64,000 bases of DNA from Gallionella sp. (GTDB taxonomy: Bacteria; Pseudomonadota; Gammaproteobacteria; Burkholderiales; Gallionellaceae), in NCBI GenBank assembly GCA_028688275.1, contig JAQTYN010000004.1, positions 16,222 through 80,221 of the forward strand, given 5' to 3'. Shown piece after piece: positions 19,994 through 30,117 of this stretch. Positions within the stretch are counted from its first letter, which is position 1. Every line of letters begins with the position of its first letter. Under the pieces are notes generated by a model. The model did not search any database and had not been told where the DNA came from. It saw nothing but the letters and a program-made list of their open reading frames with translations. The position numbers were made by a program, and so were the translations under genes.

Positions 19994-21655
19994 TCAAGCC
20001 GCCATGCTCAACATCTCTGCTGCGTGTTGGCGAGTGGTATCGGTGATGGTCGCACCACCCAACATGCGGGCGATTTCTTCAACGCGTTGTGGGGCGGTAA
20101 GCGGAGTAATGTGGCTAAAGGTTTGATTAGATTCGACAGATTTGCTGACTTGCCATTGCTGATCTGCCATCGCCGCGACTTGGGGGAGATGTGTGACACA
20201 CAGCACTTGGTAATGTTTACCCAGTTGTTTCAAGCGTTGCCCGACGATTTCCGCCACGCGCCCGCCAATGCCGCTATCGACTTCGTCAAAAATCAAGGTC
20301 GGCACGCTGGCGATTTGGCTGGTGGCAACTTGAATTGCCAAACTGATACGGGATAATTCGCCGCCTGAGGCGACTTTTGCCAGACTGCGCGGTGGAATGC
20401 CAGGGTTAGCGGCAACTTGTAATTCTACGGTTTCCAAACCATGGGCGTTGCCTGCCTCCAGCGGTAATAGTGCGACCTGAAAGCGTCCGCCCTGCATGGC
20501 AAGGGTTTGCATCGTAGCCGTGATGTCGTCAGACAATACGACGGCGGTGGCTTGACGTTGCTGGCTCAGGGCGCGGGCGGCGGTTAAATAGTCTTGTTGC
20601 GCTGCCTGTTCTTGTGCTGCCAACAGCGTTAAATCGCCATCGCTGCCCAATTCCGCCAAACGTGCCGTCACGCGTTGCAATACTTCGCCGAGTTGCACGG
20701 GGGCGACACGATATTTGCGGGCGGTGTCGATCACGCTTTCAATACGTTGGGCTTGTTCGTGTAGCTGTTGTGGGTCGGTTTCTAGGCGTTGTTGATAAGT
20801 ACGTAAGGCGTACACCGCTTCTTGCAGCTCGGTTTGCGCGCTGTCCAAAAGCTGCAAAATATCGCCCAGTCTGGCATCGTGCGCCACGTGTTCGCGCATA
20901 CGACTGGACAGAGCACTCAGTTGTGCCAAGCACGAGGCATCCGCCTCGCTCAATGTTTCCAAACCAAATTCGGCGGTTTCTTGCAAGCTGACGGCGTGTG
21001 ACAAGCGGGTGTAATCGTTTTGCAGGGTTTCCCAACTGGTCACATCAAACGCTAGCTCCTGTAATTCGCGTTGCTGAAATTGCAATAATTCCCGCTCGGC
21101 CGTGACGGCGGCGGCGTTTTCAGTCAGCAACAGACGACGGCGTTGTAATACCTGCCAAGTTTGGTACAACTGGGCAAGTTGCGCGGCATCGGCTTGCAAG
21201 CCTGCATAACCGTCTAATAACTGCCGCTGTGCGTCGGGGCGCAACAGCGACTGATGGGCGTGTTGACCGTGTATATCCAACAAGTATTCACCTGCCTCGC
21301 GCAATTGTTGCAAGGTGGCACTGCGCCCATTGATAAAACTGCGTGAGCGACCCTTGGCATCAATCACACGGCGCATCATGCAAACATCTTCTTCGCCATC
21401 AAGCTCCTGTTCACGCAGCCAGAGTTGCAATTCGCCTAACTTGGCAATATCAAATTCGGCGGTGATTTCGGCACGTTCACAGCCTGTGCGCACCATATTG
21501 CTATCGCCGCGCTCGCCCAATGCCAGTGACAATGCGTCGATCAAGATAGATTTACCCGCACCCGTTTCGCCTGTCAGTGCGGTAAAACCTGTAGCAAAAT
21601 CCAGCTCTAGGCTAGAAACAATCACAAAATCGCGTAGCGTCAGAAAGGTCAGCAT
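19994..21655 (-). CDS. recN: DNA repair protein RecN
   Basis: RecN is an SMC-like ATPase that tethers broken DNA ends in recombinational repair. The 553 residues include LRDFVIVSSLELDF and Walker A GETGAGKSILIDALSLALG at the N-terminus, a long Gln/Leu/Ala-rich coiled coil from about 150 to 350, LASGGELSRI-like signature (KVASGGELSRISLAIQ), and Walker B PTLIFDEVDSGIGG near the C-terminus with VTHLPQVAA after it. It begins three bases after the nadK stop, so the two are coupled. No LexA box was clearly seen between them. Confidence 0.97.
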   Translation of the reverse strand: MLTFLTLRDFVIVSSLELDFATGFTALTGETGAGKSILIDALSLALGERGDSNMVRTGCERAEITAEFDIAKLGELQLWLREQELDGEEDVCMMRRVIDAKGRSRSFINGRSATLQQLREAGEYLLDIHGQHAHQSLLRPDAQRQLLDGYAGLQADAAQLAQLYQTWQVLQRRRLLLTENAAAVTAERELLQFQQRELQELAFDVTSWETLQNDYTRLSHAVSLQETAEFGLETLSEADASCLAQLSALSSRMREHVAHDARLGDILQLLDSAQTELQEAVYALRTYQQRLETDPQQLHEQAQRIESVIDTARKYRVAPVQLGEVLQRVTARLAELGSDGDLTLLAAQEQAAQQDYLTAARALSQQRQATAVVLSDDITATMQTLAMQGGRFQVALLPLEAGNAHGLETVELQVAANPGIPPRSLAKVASGGELSRISLAIQVATSQIASVPTLIFDEVDSGIGGRVAEIVGQRLKQLGKHYQVLCVTHLPQVAAMADQQWQVSKSVESNQTFSHITPLTAPQRVEEIARMLGGATITDTTRQHAAEMLSMAA

Positions 21656-21658
21656 GGT

Positions 21659-22531
21659 TTATAAAGATTGATTCCAAAGCATTTTTTCACGCAAGGTGTG
21701 GTAATAGCTATGGTCTTGAGGATGAAGAATGCAAGCAGATTGCGGATGGCGGGTGATGATAATTTTATCGTTAAACAGCAAATCAAAATGGGTGTGACTA
21801 TCAAAGCGCACGCGCACATTGCGCGGGGTTTTCATTAAAATTTCTAACACAGCGTGACCGCTGACCACTAAAGAACGACTGCTTAAGGTATGGGGGCAAA
21901 TTGGCACTAATTGAATCACATCTAAACTGGGGTGGAGTATCGCTCCACCAGCGGATAGTGCGTAAGCCGTCGAACCCGTGGGGGTCGAAACAATCAGCCC
22001 ATCTGCACGTTGATGATAAAGATGCTCACCGTCAATCCTAACCTCAAACTCAATCACACTGCTGATATTGCCTCTATGCACCACCACTTCATTAAAAGCG
22101 AGAGAGCAAAATACCTCCACGTCGTCGCGCATCACCCGTGTGGTCAACAACATACGATGTTCGGGAATAAAGTCACCATTTAACATCGCTAACAGGTTGA
22201 CTTGGATATTTTCTAGCGTTAAATCCGTCAAAAATCCCAGCCGTCCTTGATTGACCCCGATCAGCGGCACTTTGTCGGATGATAAACTGCGAGCTATATT
22301 GAGCAGCGTGCCATCCCCGCCCAGCACAATCGCCACATCCACCACCTTGCCCACTTGATCGAGCGGCAACACGGTATAAGGATGCTGACCCAGATAGGTT
22401 GCTGTCAGGCTATCCACCACCACGTGTAGGTTTTGTGCTGATAAAAACTCGGCCAAGCATAACAAAGGCTCCGCAATGTCAGGAGCCTTGTATTTGCCGA
22501 TTAACGCGACAGATTGGAAGGGAAGTTTCAT
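21659..22531 (-). CDS. nadK: NAD kinase
   Basis: NadK phosphorylates NAD to NADP using ATP. With ATG 22531 (MKLPFQSVALIGKYKAP) the protein has 290 residues, close to the E. coli 292; the longer frame from 22567 adds non-conserved residues. Signatures are VLGGDGTLLNIARSL (the GGDG motif with the catalytic Asp), GVNQGRLGFLTDL, FNEVVVHRG, and DGLIVSTPTGSTAYALSAGG. Order nadK-recN-bamE is typical. The divergent hisS lies about 360 bases upstream. Confidence 0.96.
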   Translation of the reverse strand: MKLPFQSVALIGKYKAPDIAEPLLCLAEFLSAQNLHVVVDSLTATYLGQHPYTVLPLDQVGKVVDVAIVLGGDGTLLNIARSLSSDKVPLIGVNQGRLGFLTDLTLENIQVNLLAMLNGDFIPEHRMLLTTRVMRDDVEVFCSLAFNEVVVHRGNISSVIEFEVRIDGEHLYHQRADGLIVSTPTGSTAYALSAGGAILHPSLDVIQLVPICPHTLSSRSLVVSGHAVLEILMKTPRNVRVRFDSHTHFDLLFNDKIIITRHPQSACILHPQDHSYYHTLREKMLWNQSL

Positions 22532-22779
22532 GGACGTGATTAAACCATAACACCATGACAATGACAAAGACTAGATAGGCATAATCGTGATACGAGGCTG
22601 TGCAGGATATGGCAACGCCCTATTTTAAGGGAGAGACGAATATCGCCATTTATTTGATCGAACATCATTTTTTAGATTTTAAGTCGAAGTGAGGGATAAA
22701 GAGCCGCGTCAATTTGTTGTGCCATGCTGCTCGTGCTATTATCCGCGCCCTTGTTTAATTGCGCGTTGCTGCGCATGGC

Positions 22780-22866
22780 GGGAAGGAAAAGCGAGAAGGG
22801 TGAAGAGAGTCGAGGGATGGGTAGCGGGATATGCCACTCCCTTTCCTCTTACCCTTTTCCCTTCCC
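22780..22866. repeat. Imperfect purine/pyrimidine inverted repeat before hisS
   Basis: A purine-rich arm (GGGAAGGAAAAGCGAGAAGG) at 22780-22799 is answered by a pyrimidine arm (CTCTTACCCTTTTCCCTTCC) at 22847-22866, 29 bases before hisS. It may fold in the mRNA leader. A similar pyrimidine stretch, ACCCTTCTCCCTTAACCC, lies before der at about 26050. Confidence 0.5.
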
Positions 22867-22895
22867 GAAATATCCCTCCAACTATTTTATCTAAA

Positions 22896-24161
22896 ATGAG
22901 TACTGAATCCCTACAAGCCGTGCGCGGCATGAATGATATTTTGCCTGAGGAGGCGGAACGTTGGTTGTGGTTTGAAGCGGTGGTGCGCGATTGGCTGCAC
23001 AGCTATGGCTATCGCAATATCCGTATGCCGCTGGTGGAGCCGACGGCGTTGTTTAAACGCGCGATTGGCGAAGTGACGGACATCGTTGAAAAAGAGATGT
23101 ATAGCTTTGAAGATGCGTTGAATGGCGATCAGTTGACCTTGCGCCCTGAAGGCACAGCATCGTGCGTGCGCGCCGTGTTGCAACATAATTTGTTGTACAA
23201 CGCCCCGCAACGGCTGTATTACAGCGGACAAATGTTCCGTCACGAACGTCCGCAAAAAGGACGCTATCGTCAGTTTCACCAGGTTGGCGTGGAAGCCTTA
23301 GGCTTTGCAGGACCTGACATCGACGCAGAACAAATTTTGATGTGCGCAAGGTTGTGGAAAAAATTAGGGATACGCGATGTCACTTTGCAGCTTAATACTC
23401 TAGGAGACAGCGCATCTCGTCAACGTCATCGTGTCAATTTGATTGCCTATTTTGAGCAGCATCTCGATTTGCTAGATGCCGAGGCAAAGCGTCGTTTACA
23501 CACCAATCCTTTACGCATTTTAGATAGTAAAAATCCTGCGATGCAGGAATTGATAATTGCTGCGCCTAAGCTGATGGACGAACTGGATGAAGCGGCAATC
23601 GCCCATTTTCAAGCTGTGCAGAGCATATTGACGCAGCATGGTGTGACATTTGAAATCAACCCTCGCTTAGTGCGCGGTTTAGATTATTACAATCGCACGG
23701 TGTTTGAATGGGTGACCACGCGCTTAGGTGCACAAGGAACTATTTGCGCAGGGGGGCGTTATGACGGGCTGGTCGAGCAGATCGGCGGCAAACCAACACC
23801 TGCTACAGGTTTTGCCATGGGCGTAGAGCGTTTATTGGCATTGTTGGTAGATGATGGTGTGGAGATTCCACGCACACAGTTGGATGTGTATGTCGTGCAT
23901 CAAGGTGAAATGGCCACGCCATTCGCCAGTGAGATTGCAGAACGACTACGAGATGCTAATTTGCATGTGGTGTTGCATTGTGGCGGCGGAAGTTTTAAAT
24001 CTCAGATGAAAAAGGCTGATGCGAGTGGAGCCAAACTTGCTGTGGTGATTGGTGATAATGAGGCTCAAGAGCAGGCGGTTAGTGTTAAGGATATGAAAAC
24101 AGGTGAGCAAATTCGAGTGGGATGTATGGGCTTGCTCGCGACAGTGCATAGTCGTTTGTGA
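22896..24161 (+). CDS. hisS: Histidyl-tRNA synthetase
   Basis: HisRS charges tRNA-His. From ATG 22896 the protein has 421 residues, matching the family; the frame stays open 69 codons further up to 22689 but that part runs through an inverted repeat and is not conserved. Signatures are [39 protein letters not shown] (motif 2 region), [35 protein letters not shown] (HisA motif) and [12 protein letters not shown] (motif 3). The anticodon domain covers the last 95 residues. It is followed by yfgM-bamB-der in standard gammaproteobacterial order. Confidence 0.97.
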   Translation: MSTESLQAVRGMNDILPEEAERWLWFEAVVRDWLHSYGYRNIRMPLVEPTALFKRAIGEVTDIVEKEMYSFEDALNGDQLTLRPEGTASCVRAVLQHNLLYNAPQRLYYSGQMFRHERPQKGRYRQFHQVGVEALGFAGPDIDAEQILMCARLWKKLGIRDVTLQLNTLGDSASRQRHRVNLIAYFEQHLDLLDAEAKRRLHTNPLRILDSKNPAMQELIIAAPKLMDELDEAAIAHFQAVQSILTQHGVTFEINPRLVRGLDYYNRTVFEWVTTRLGAQGTICAGGRYDGLVEQIGGKPTPATGFAMGVERLLALLVDDGVEIPRTQLDVYVVHQGEMATPFASEIAERLRDANLHVVLHCGGGSFKSQMKKADASGAKLAVVIGDNEAQEQAVSVKDMKTGEQIRVGCMGLLATVHSRL

Positions 24162-24208
24162 TCATTTTTCGATGGGTATTCGTTAGAAATTTTAGTTAGG
24201 AGTAGAAA

Positions 24209-24847
24209 ATGGCAGCTTTAGATTTACAAGAACAGGAACAACTGGAAACCTTAAAAAGTTGGTGGAAAGACAATGGTACGAGCATTACCATCGTCGTGTC
24301 GGTATTTTTAATTGGAACCTTGGGCTGGTGGGGTTTGAAGACGTACCAATCCAAGCAAGCGCATGACGCAGCAACCTTGTTCCAGCAATTTAACGAACAA
24401 ATCAGCAGCAAAGATGCCAAGCGCGTCAATGATGCAGCGGCGGCATTAACGGATAAATTCGGCTCGACGTTGTATGCGACTAAAGCGGCATTGGCAGCAG
24501 CGCAAGTGAACGAACAGGGCAAAAACTTGGCGCAAGCCAAAACCCAGCTTACTTGGGTAATTGAACACGCTAAAGAAGCAAGTTTAAAAGATGTTGCTCG
24601 CTTGCGTTTGGCCGCCATACTATTGGATGAAAAGCAATATGCGGACGCGCTTAAGCATTTGGAAGGTGAGCATCCAGCGGCTTTCGATGCCTTGTATGCT
24701 GATTTGAAAGGCGATATTTTAGCTGCGCAGGGTAAAACAGCTGAAGCACAAGCCGCCTACAAATTGGCGTTCGATAAGACTGATGCCAAAAGTAACTACC
24801 GCAATTTGATTGAAATTAAATTAGATGGGCTTGGAGCCGCAAAATGA
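24209..24847 (+). CDS. yfgM: YfgM-family TPR protein, SecYEG/PpiD-associated
   Basis: YfgM is an inner-membrane protein with a periplasmic TPR domain that works with PpiD at the SecYEG translocon to hand over secreted proteins. The 212 residues start with a short cytoplasmic part (LDLQEQEQLETLKSWWKDN), then a membrane segment ITIVVSVFLIGTLGWWGLKT at about 25-45. The remainder is Ala-rich and helical with TPR-like pairs (AKEASLKDVARLRLAAILLD, AQGKTAEAQAAYKLAFDK). TTAGGAGTAGAAA precedes the ATG. It overlaps bamB by four bases (ATGA). Confidence 0.94.
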   Translation: MAALDLQEQEQLETLKSWWKDNGTSITIVVSVFLIGTLGWWGLKTYQSKQAHDAATLFQQFNEQISSKDAKRVNDAAAALTDKFGSTLYATKAALAAAQVNEQGKNLAQAKTQLTWVIEHAKEASLKDVARLRLAAILLDEKQYADALKHLEGEHPAAFDALYADLKGDILAAQGKTAEAQAAYKLAFDKTDAKSNYRNLIEIKLDGLGAAK

Positions 24848-25989
24848 ATATCGCACGCTGGTCACTGTGCTGTGGTTTGTTGATGTTGGGCGGTTGCTCA
24901 ACCATTGGCGACTGGATAAGCGGCAAAAACAATGTTGCAATGCCCTCGAAATTGGTTGAATTTAACCAAACAGCGAGCTTCAATGTACGTTGGCACAGCG
25001 AACTGGGCGGTGCAGGTATCAATTTGTTACAACCCGCGATCAGTCAGGATTCCGTATTCGGCGTATCTGGCAAAGGCACGTTAACGCGTCTGGAACGTGC
25101 GACAGGTAAGTCACTTTGGCATGTGGAAAGCGGTATTGCCGTATCGGGTGGCGTGGGTATAGGCTCAGGTATTGTGGTGCTGGGCAGTGACAAAGGGGAT
25201 GTGTTCGCTTACGGCGCAGACGGCAAACTGCGCTGGAAAAGCAAAGTATCCAGCGAGGTGCTCAGTACGCCACAGGTGGCAGATGATGTCGTGGTGGTGC
25301 GTAGTGGCGATGGGCATATCGTCGGCATGAGCGCAGCGGATGGCAAACATTTGTGGTCGTATGAACGCAGTACACCCGCTTTGGTGGTGCGCAGCCATGC
25401 GGGCGTGGTCATACAACGTGGCGTTGTCTTTGCGGGTTTTGCCGCAGGTAAACTGGCTGCCATTAGTCTCAAAGATGGTTCCGTGCTCTGGGAAAATGCG
25501 GTCTCGCAACCGCGTGGCAATACTGAGTTGGAACGCATTAGCGACATTACCAGCAATCCTGTGGTGGATGATGAGCAAGTTTGTGCGATTGCTTTTCAAG
25601 GACGGTTAGCCTGTTTCGACGTGGCACAAGGCAGCCCATTATGGACGCGCGATATTTCCAGTGACAAAGGCATGATGTTGTTGCGTAAATTCCTTTACCT
25701 GACGGATGCGACAGGGACTTTATTAGCGTTAGACAAGACCACAGGCAACACGCTGTGGAAAAACGATCAACTCGTGCGACGCAGTACCACGACACCTTAT
25801 ACGCAGGGTGATTACACCGTATCAGGTGATTTTGAAGGTTATCTGCACGCACTCAATCGTGAAGATGGACATTTTGTGGCGCGCATACGACTGGGTGATA
25901 CCACCATACAAGGCGCACCGTTGGCACTCGACGATGGCTTATTGGTTCAAACACAAGGCGGCGGGTTGTATTCCTTGTCGCTGCATTAA
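24844..25989 (+). CDS. bamB: Outer membrane assembly lipoprotein BamB
   Basis: BamB is the beta-propeller lipoprotein of the BAM complex. The 381 residues start with the signal peptide MNIARWSLCCGLLMLGGCST with lipobox LGGC. The remainder is an eight-bladed PQQ-type propeller with repeated WxxG-type blades: LTRLERATGKSLWHVESG, VFAYGADGKLRWKSKVSS, IVGMSAADGKHLWSYE, LAAISLKDGSVLWENA, LACFDVAQGSPLWTRD and LLALDKTTGNTLWKND. The linked yfgM-bamB-der order supports the call. Together with BamE at 19.6 kb it shows a standard BAM machinery. Confidence 0.97.
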   Translation: MNIARWSLCCGLLMLGGCSTIGDWISGKNNVAMPSKLVEFNQTASFNVRWHSELGGAGINLLQPAISQDSVFGVSGKGTLTRLERATGKSLWHVESGIAVSGGVGIGSGIVVLGSDKGDVFAYGADGKLRWKSKVSSEVLSTPQVADDVVVVRSGDGHIVGMSAADGKHLWSYERSTPALVVRSHAGVVIQRGVVFAGFAAGKLAAISLKDGSVLWENAVSQPRGNTELERISDITSNPVVDDEQVCAIAFQGRLACFDVAQGSPLWTRDISSDKGMMLLRKFLYLTDATGTLLALDKTTGNTLWKNDQLVRRSTTTPYTQGDYTVSGDFEGYLHALNREDGHFVARIRLGDTTIQGAPLALDDGLLVQTQGGGLYSLSLH

Positions 25990-26086
25990 AATTTTTTATT
26001 CAAGGACGTAGGTCTGACTTTGCTCTGACCTACAGAGACGGACGGTTTTACCCTTCTCCCTTAACCCTTCACTTGGTTTTGATATT

Positions 26087-27493
26087 ATGCTCCCCACACT
26101 CGTTTTAGTCGGCCGCCCCAATGTGGGCAAATCGACTTTGTTCAACCGCCTCACCCGTAGCCGCGACGCGCTGGTAGCCGATCAACCAGGCTTAACCCGT
26201 GACCGCCATTATGGGCGGGGCAGGGTGGGTGAACGCCCTTATCTGGTGGTGGATACAGGCGGGCTGGAACCTGTCGCCAAAGAAGGTATTTTGTTTGAAA
26301 TGGCGAAACAAAGCCGTCAAGCCGTGGATGAAGCTGACGTGGTGTTGTTTATCGTCGATGGTCGGGCAGGCTGCACCCCGCAAGACATGATTATCTCCAC
26401 GCAATTGCGTAGAACAGGCAAGCCGATTTTGCTGTTGGTCAACAAAGCGGAAGGCATGATGCGCAGCAAAGTGACGGCGGACTTTTTTGAATTAGGCTTA
26501 GGCGAACCGTATCCGATTTCTTCTGCGCATGGCGACAACGTCAATGAAGTAATCGAAATCGCAATGGAGCACTTCCCTGACGAAATTATTGAAGAAGAAA
26601 CAGGCGCAGAAAAACCGCCTAAATTAGCGATTGTTGGCCGTCCGAACGTTGGTAAGTCGACGCTGGTGAATGCCATTTTGGGTGAGCAACGCGTGATTGC
26701 CTTTGACCAACCTGGCACAACCCGTGACAGTATCTACATCGACTTTGAGCGTGACGGTAAGCAATACACCATCATTGACACCGCTGGCGTGCGTCGCCGT
26801 GGCAAGGTGGATGAAGCCATCGAAAAGTTCTCGGTGATCAAAACCATGCAGGCAGTGGAAGATGCCAATGTTGTGGTGTTGGTGGTGGATGCCAAAGATC
26901 AAATCACTGAGCAAGATGCCCACGTCGCGGACTTCGTGCTGCAAGCAGGGCGCGCGCTGGTTGTGGCGGTGAATAAATGGGACGGGCTGGACGAACATCA
27001 GCGCATGATGGTCAAAAATGACATGGAGCGTAAGCTGCATTTCTTAGCTTTTGCCAAACGCCATTACATTTCTGCACTCCATGCCAATGGCATCCCCAGT
27101 GTGCTGAAATCGGTGGACGAAGCCTACGCCGCTGCCATGGCGAAATTATCTACGCCACTCCTGACGCGTGCCTTGATTAGCGCGTTGGATACCCAGCGTC
27201 CGCCTAAAAATGGTCGTTTCCAACCCAAAATGCGCTACGCCCACCAAGGCGGCAGTAATCCCCCGCTGATCGTCATTCACGGCAGTGGTTTGGACGATGT
27301 GCCTGCCAGCTACACCCGCTTTTTGGAACGCACTTTCCGCGAGATTTTCAAGCTGGAAGGAACACCCATGAAGATTCAGTACAACTCCACCAAGAATCCA
27401 TTTGAAGGTAAAAAGCCGCGTGCCCTCACCGAAGCCGAACAACGTTCAGCCCACCGCGCACGGATACGTGGCCGCAAGATGTGGGGCGGCTAG
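26087..27493 (+). CDS. der: Ribosome-assembly GTPase Der (EngA)
   Basis: Der is an essential GTPase with two tandem G domains that helps 50S maturation. The 468 residues show G domain 1 with [23 protein letters not shown] and NKAEG, and G domain 2 from about 180 with [28 protein letters not shown] and NKWDG. The KH-like domain follows from about 355 ([20 protein letters not shown]). The basic end [14 protein letters not shown] is typical. It is about 100 bases after bamB with a pyrimidine-rich gap, and a family F repeat begins right at its stop codon. Confidence 0.97.
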   Translation: MLPTLVLVGRPNVGKSTLFNRLTRSRDALVADQPGLTRDRHYGRGRVGERPYLVVDTGGLEPVAKEGILFEMAKQSRQAVDEADVVLFIVDGRAGCTPQDMIISTQLRRTGKPILLLVNKAEGMMRSKVTADFFELGLGEPYPISSAHGDNVNEVIEIAMEHFPDEIIEEETGAEKPPKLAIVGRPNVGKSTLVNAILGEQRVIAFDQPGTTRDSIYIDFERDGKQYTIIDTAGVRRRGKVDEAIEKFSVIKTMQAVEDANVVVLVVDAKDQITEQDAHVADFVLQAGRALVVAVNKWDGLDEHQRMMVKNDMERKLHFLAFAKRHYISALHANGIPSVLKSVDEAYAAAMAKLSTPLLTRALISALDTQRPPKNGRFQPKMRYAHQGGSNPPLIVIHGSGLDDVPASYTRFLERTFREIFKLEGTPMKIQYNSTKNPFEGKKPRALTEAEQRSAHRARIRGRKMWGG

Positions 27494-27588
27494 AACCTTA
27501 CGATCTACTGCGAAGCCGTGATCGGGACTTATGAGCTGCTCTTCGCCCAGATGACGACCTCTCGCTACAGATCGTAAACAGGTTCTTA
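27493..27588. repeat. Dispersed 95-base element, family F, copy 1
   Basis: It starts AGAACCTTACGATCTACTGC and ends AGATCGTAAACAGGTTCT, so the outer 18 bases are inverted (AGAACC-TACGATCT). The inner part shares GAGCTGCTCTTCGCCC-like and GACGACCTCTCG-type blocks with the second copy at 62072-62168. It abuts the der stop and lies between convergent der and arfB. Confidence 0.8.
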
Positions 27589-27590
27589 GG

Positions 27591-28004
27591 TTATTCTCTC
27601 ACTTTGCCTCTCAAGCTTTTGAGTTGGCCATGCTGCGTTTTACGATCAACCCGTTCAATTTGTGAGCGGCGCGAAGGGCGGCTAGCTCGTCTTGGAGTAG
27701 GCGCAATCGCGACCAGCTGCAAGAGGTTTTTCAGCCGTTGCAACGCGATGCCTCGATTTTTATCCTGACTACGAAATTCCTGAGCTTTGATAATGACCAC
27801 GCCATCTTTACTGATGCGCTGGTCATTGTGCTGTAACAAACGTTGTTTGACATCTTCGGGTAATGACGAAGTCGTAATAGCAAAGCGCAAGTGCACCGCA
27901 CTGGACACTTTATTGACGTTTTGTCCCCCCGCGCCTTGTGCCCGCACAGCAGTTAACTCGATTTCTCGCAGAGGAAGATAAAGGTGAGGTGCAATATAAA
28001 GCAT
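27591..28004 (-). CDS. arfB: Alternative ribosome-rescue factor ArfB (YaeJ)
   Basis: ArfB releases peptides from ribosomes stalled without a stop codon. The 137-residue protein has the GGQ catalytic domain: ELTAVRAQGAGGQNVNKVSS at about 16-35 with GGQ, then AVHLRFAITTSSLP and QEFRSQDKNRGIALQRL. The C-terminal tail from about 105 is very basic (RRASRPSRRSQIERVDRKTQ, LKSLRGKVRE); this tail enters the empty mRNA channel. Absence of the codon-recognition domains of RF1 and RF2 separates it from prfB at 44.1 kb. Confidence 0.95.
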   Translation of the reverse strand: MLYIAPHLYLPLREIELTAVRAQGAGGQNVNKVSSAVHLRFAITTSSLPEDVKQRLLQHNDQRISKDGVVIIKAQEFRSQDKNRGIALQRLKNLLQLVAIAPTPRRASRPSRRSQIERVDRKTQHGQLKSLRGKVRE

Positions 28005-28267
28005 AAATGTGTTGGCTAAAAATGAGTGCGCAATGTCCTCGTGTGCGGGGAATTTGTCAAGAGAACGTGTGTTCTATGCGTGTGAATTTAACCACAACAC
28101 ACAACAATTCATGCGCGTTACATGCAATGGGTATAACATTCAATGTAGCACTTGGCTATTTCGAGGCGCTATTTTAAACTCCCTACCTCTGCTTTATTGA
28201 ATAAGCGAGTATGCAAAGGGCATCCCATACGGGGTGGATATATTGTTAAACAGAAAGAAGGAAAATC

Positions 28268-28597
28268 ATGAAAAAAGTAATCGTAGGTATGGCAGTTGTA
28301 GGTTTGTTCGCAGCAAGCAGCGCAATGGCAATTGATTTACCTAAAGATGCACAGTCAAAATGTGGTGCTTGCCATAAAATGTCTGGCAAAGCGATGGGTC
28401 CTAGCTGGGAACAAATGGCTGAAAAATACAAAGGTAAAGCTGATGCTGAAAAGACCTTGGTGACAAACATCACAGCAGGCGGCAAGTTCGGCTGGAGCAT
28501 GGGCAATATGCCTGCTAAAGGTAGTGGCGCATCCGCAGAGCAAATTGCTTTATTTGCAAAATTTATCGCTGTGGATATGAACGCAGCAGCGAAGTAA
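28268..28597 (+). CDS. Small periplasmic class I cytochrome c (c-551 type)
   Basis: The 109-residue precursor has a signal peptide, MKKVIVGMAVVGLFAASSAM then AID. The haem motif is CGACH near residue 37, and the sixth ligand Met probably lies in SMGNMPAKG near 79-82. Mature size of about 88 residues fits c-551/c-552 electron shuttles between the bc1 complex (39.4-41.8 kb) and terminal oxidases or reductases. AGAAAGAAGGAAAATC precedes the ATG. It is monocistronic, with a terminator after it. Confidence 0.93.
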   Translation: MKKVIVGMAVVGLFAASSAMAIDLPKDAQSKCGACHKMSGKAMGPSWEQMAEKYKGKADAEKTLVTNITAGGKFGWSMGNMPAKGSGASAEQIALFAKFIAVDMNAAAK

Positions 28598-28649
28598 TAT
28601 GTAAATCTGGTTTAAGCCCGACTTCTTGCAGCTGAACCTGCATCAACGC

Positions 28650-28677
28650 AAAAAGCCGACATTTGTCGGCTTTTTGT
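28650..28677. terminator. Bidirectional terminator after the cytochrome c gene
   Basis: AAAAAGCCGAC-ATTT-GTCGGCTTTTT is a perfect hairpin with A and T runs between convergent cytochrome c and aminotransferase genes. Confidence 0.92.
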
Positions 28678-28693
28678 TTGTCTGGAGCGCAGA

Positions 28694-29815
28694 TTACGCG
28701 CTCAATACTTCCCACATTGCCGCGCACACGCGTTCGACATCGGCTTCGTCCATCTGGGCGAACATCGGCAAGCTGACGATTTGTTTGCCGACATGTTCGG
28801 CGACGGGGAACATGCCTTCGTGGAAGCCGCGTTCGCGGTACAAGGTGAATAAATGTATCGGCGCATAGTGGAAGCCCACGCCGATGTTAAATTCTTTCAT
28901 TCGGGTCATAAATTCGGGGCGAGTCATGCGATCAGGCAGCACGATTTGGAATAAATGCCAGTTGGTTTGCTCAAATTCTGCGGGCGGCAGTTGTGCACCT
29001 GTTTTGGCTTCAAACTCCGCGCCCAAGGTGGTGAAATAATGGCGCGCCAGTTTGCGGCGTTGCGCGGTGATCTTGTCCAATTGGGCAAATTGTCCCAAGC
29101 CAATCGCGGCAGCGATGTCGGTCATATTGAATTTGCCGCCCAACACATCCACGTCAATGCCATCTACTCCGCCGCGTGTCACGCCTTGCAAGCGGTATTT
29201 CTCCGCCAATTTGGCTTCGTCGGCATTGTTTAACACCAAACAACCGCCTTCTGAAGTAGTGATATTTTTATTGGCTTGAAAACTAAACGACACAAAATCG
29301 CCAAATGAACCAATGGGTTGCCCGTGCCAGGTTGAACCAATCGCCTGCGCCGCATCTTCAATCACGCGCAAATTGTGTTGTTTGGCAAGCGCATACAGCT
29401 TATCCATATCCACGGGCTTGCCCGCCAGATACACGGGAATAATCGCCTTGGTGCGTGGCGTGATCGCAGCAGCAACCTTGTCCAAATCGAGGTTGCGGGT
29501 AATCGGGTCAATGTCTGCGAACACAGGCGTAGCCCCCACTTCCAAAATCACATTCGCCGTCGCCACCCACGAAATCGGCGTGGTAATCACCTCATCGCCC
29601 TCGCCTATGCCCGCGATACGCAAAGCAATTTCCATGGTGCAAGTGCCAGAATTAAACGTGCGCACGGGACGACCGCCAAAATACGCCGACAACTGCGCTT
29701 CAAACGCCGCCACCTTAGGCCCGCTGGTAATCCAGCCCGACCGCAGCACGTCCCCCACCGCCGCAATGGTCGCTTCGTCGATAAAAGGTTGAGAAAAAGG
29801 GAGATGACGGGTCAT
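28694..29815 (-). CDS. DegT/DnrJ/EryC1 aminotransferase, ArnB-like
   Basis: This PLP-dependent sugar aminotransferase has 373 residues, as ArnB (379). LPFSQPFIDEATIAAVGDVL and LRSGWITSGPKVAAFE open it as in ArnB. ITPRTKAIIPVYLAGKP, VIEDAAQAIGS (PLP-binding Asp) and FQANKNITTSEGG with the Schiff-base Lys follow, and KFNMTDIAAAIGLGQ is the family C-terminal marker. ArnB makes UDP-4-amino-4-deoxy-L-arabinose. ArnT-like and ArnE-like genes lie on the same strand at 35.5-37.5 kb, which supports a role in amino-sugar modification of a lipid; the intervening 5 kb is unrelated. Confidence 0.9.
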   Translation of the reverse strand: MTRHLPFSQPFIDEATIAAVGDVLRSGWITSGPKVAAFEAQLSAYFGGRPVRTFNSGTCTMEIALRIAGIGEGDEVITTPISWVATANVILEVGATPVFADIDPITRNLDLDKVAAAITPRTKAIIPVYLAGKPVDMDKLYALAKQHNLRVIEDAAQAIGSTWHGQPIGSFGDFVSFSFQANKNITTSEGGCLVLNNADEAKLAEKYRLQGVTRGGVDGIDVDVLGGKFNMTDIAAAIGLGQFAQLDKITAQRRKLARHYFTTLGAEFEAKTGAQLPPAEFEQTNWHLFQIVLPDRMTRPEFMTRMKEFNIGVGFHYAPIHLFTLYRERGFHEGMFPVAEHVGKQIVSLPMFAQMDEADVERVCAAMWEVLSA

Positions 29816-29880
29816 GGTTTAAGTCCTTAAAATAAATAACGAGCCTACAGGTTAAACATAGCAAATACTGATTTTATCTT

Positions 29881-29970
29881 CCGTTCGTGGTGAGCTCGTC
29901 GAACCATAGCGGAAGATCAACAAAACTTACCCTTCGACAAGCTCAGGGCGAACGGATTTGCTCAGTGTGT
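29881..29970. repeat. Dispersed palindromic repeat, family B, left of the TPR/HNH cassette
   Basis: CCGTTCGTGGTGAGCTCGTC at 29881-29900 (continuing GAACCA) is answered by CCTTCGACAAGCTCAGGGCG at 29931-29950 (continuing AACGG). Its right end ATTTGCTCAGTGTGTCCCTAC matches the right end of the copy at 35300-35430. The rest of the 302-base gap, 29971-30117, holds a short GC-rich hairpin-like stretch (CACCCCACGCCGTTTTGGCG) and nothing else I can support. Confidence 0.85.
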
Positions 29971-30117
29971 CCCTACGCAAACGGGCACGCACTGTATCAA
30001 GAAAAGCCCACCTTGGCATCTGCAACCTGCTCGAATAGGCAAGGCGAATTTAAACATAAATAGTGGGCGCGCGCAGCTTATTCACCCCACGCCGTTTTGG
30101 CGTGCAACCACAAACCT

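Noticed and set aside
28005..28267. tRNA or small RNA in the gap before the cytochrome c gene
   Set aside because: No cloverleaf or clear terminator was found.
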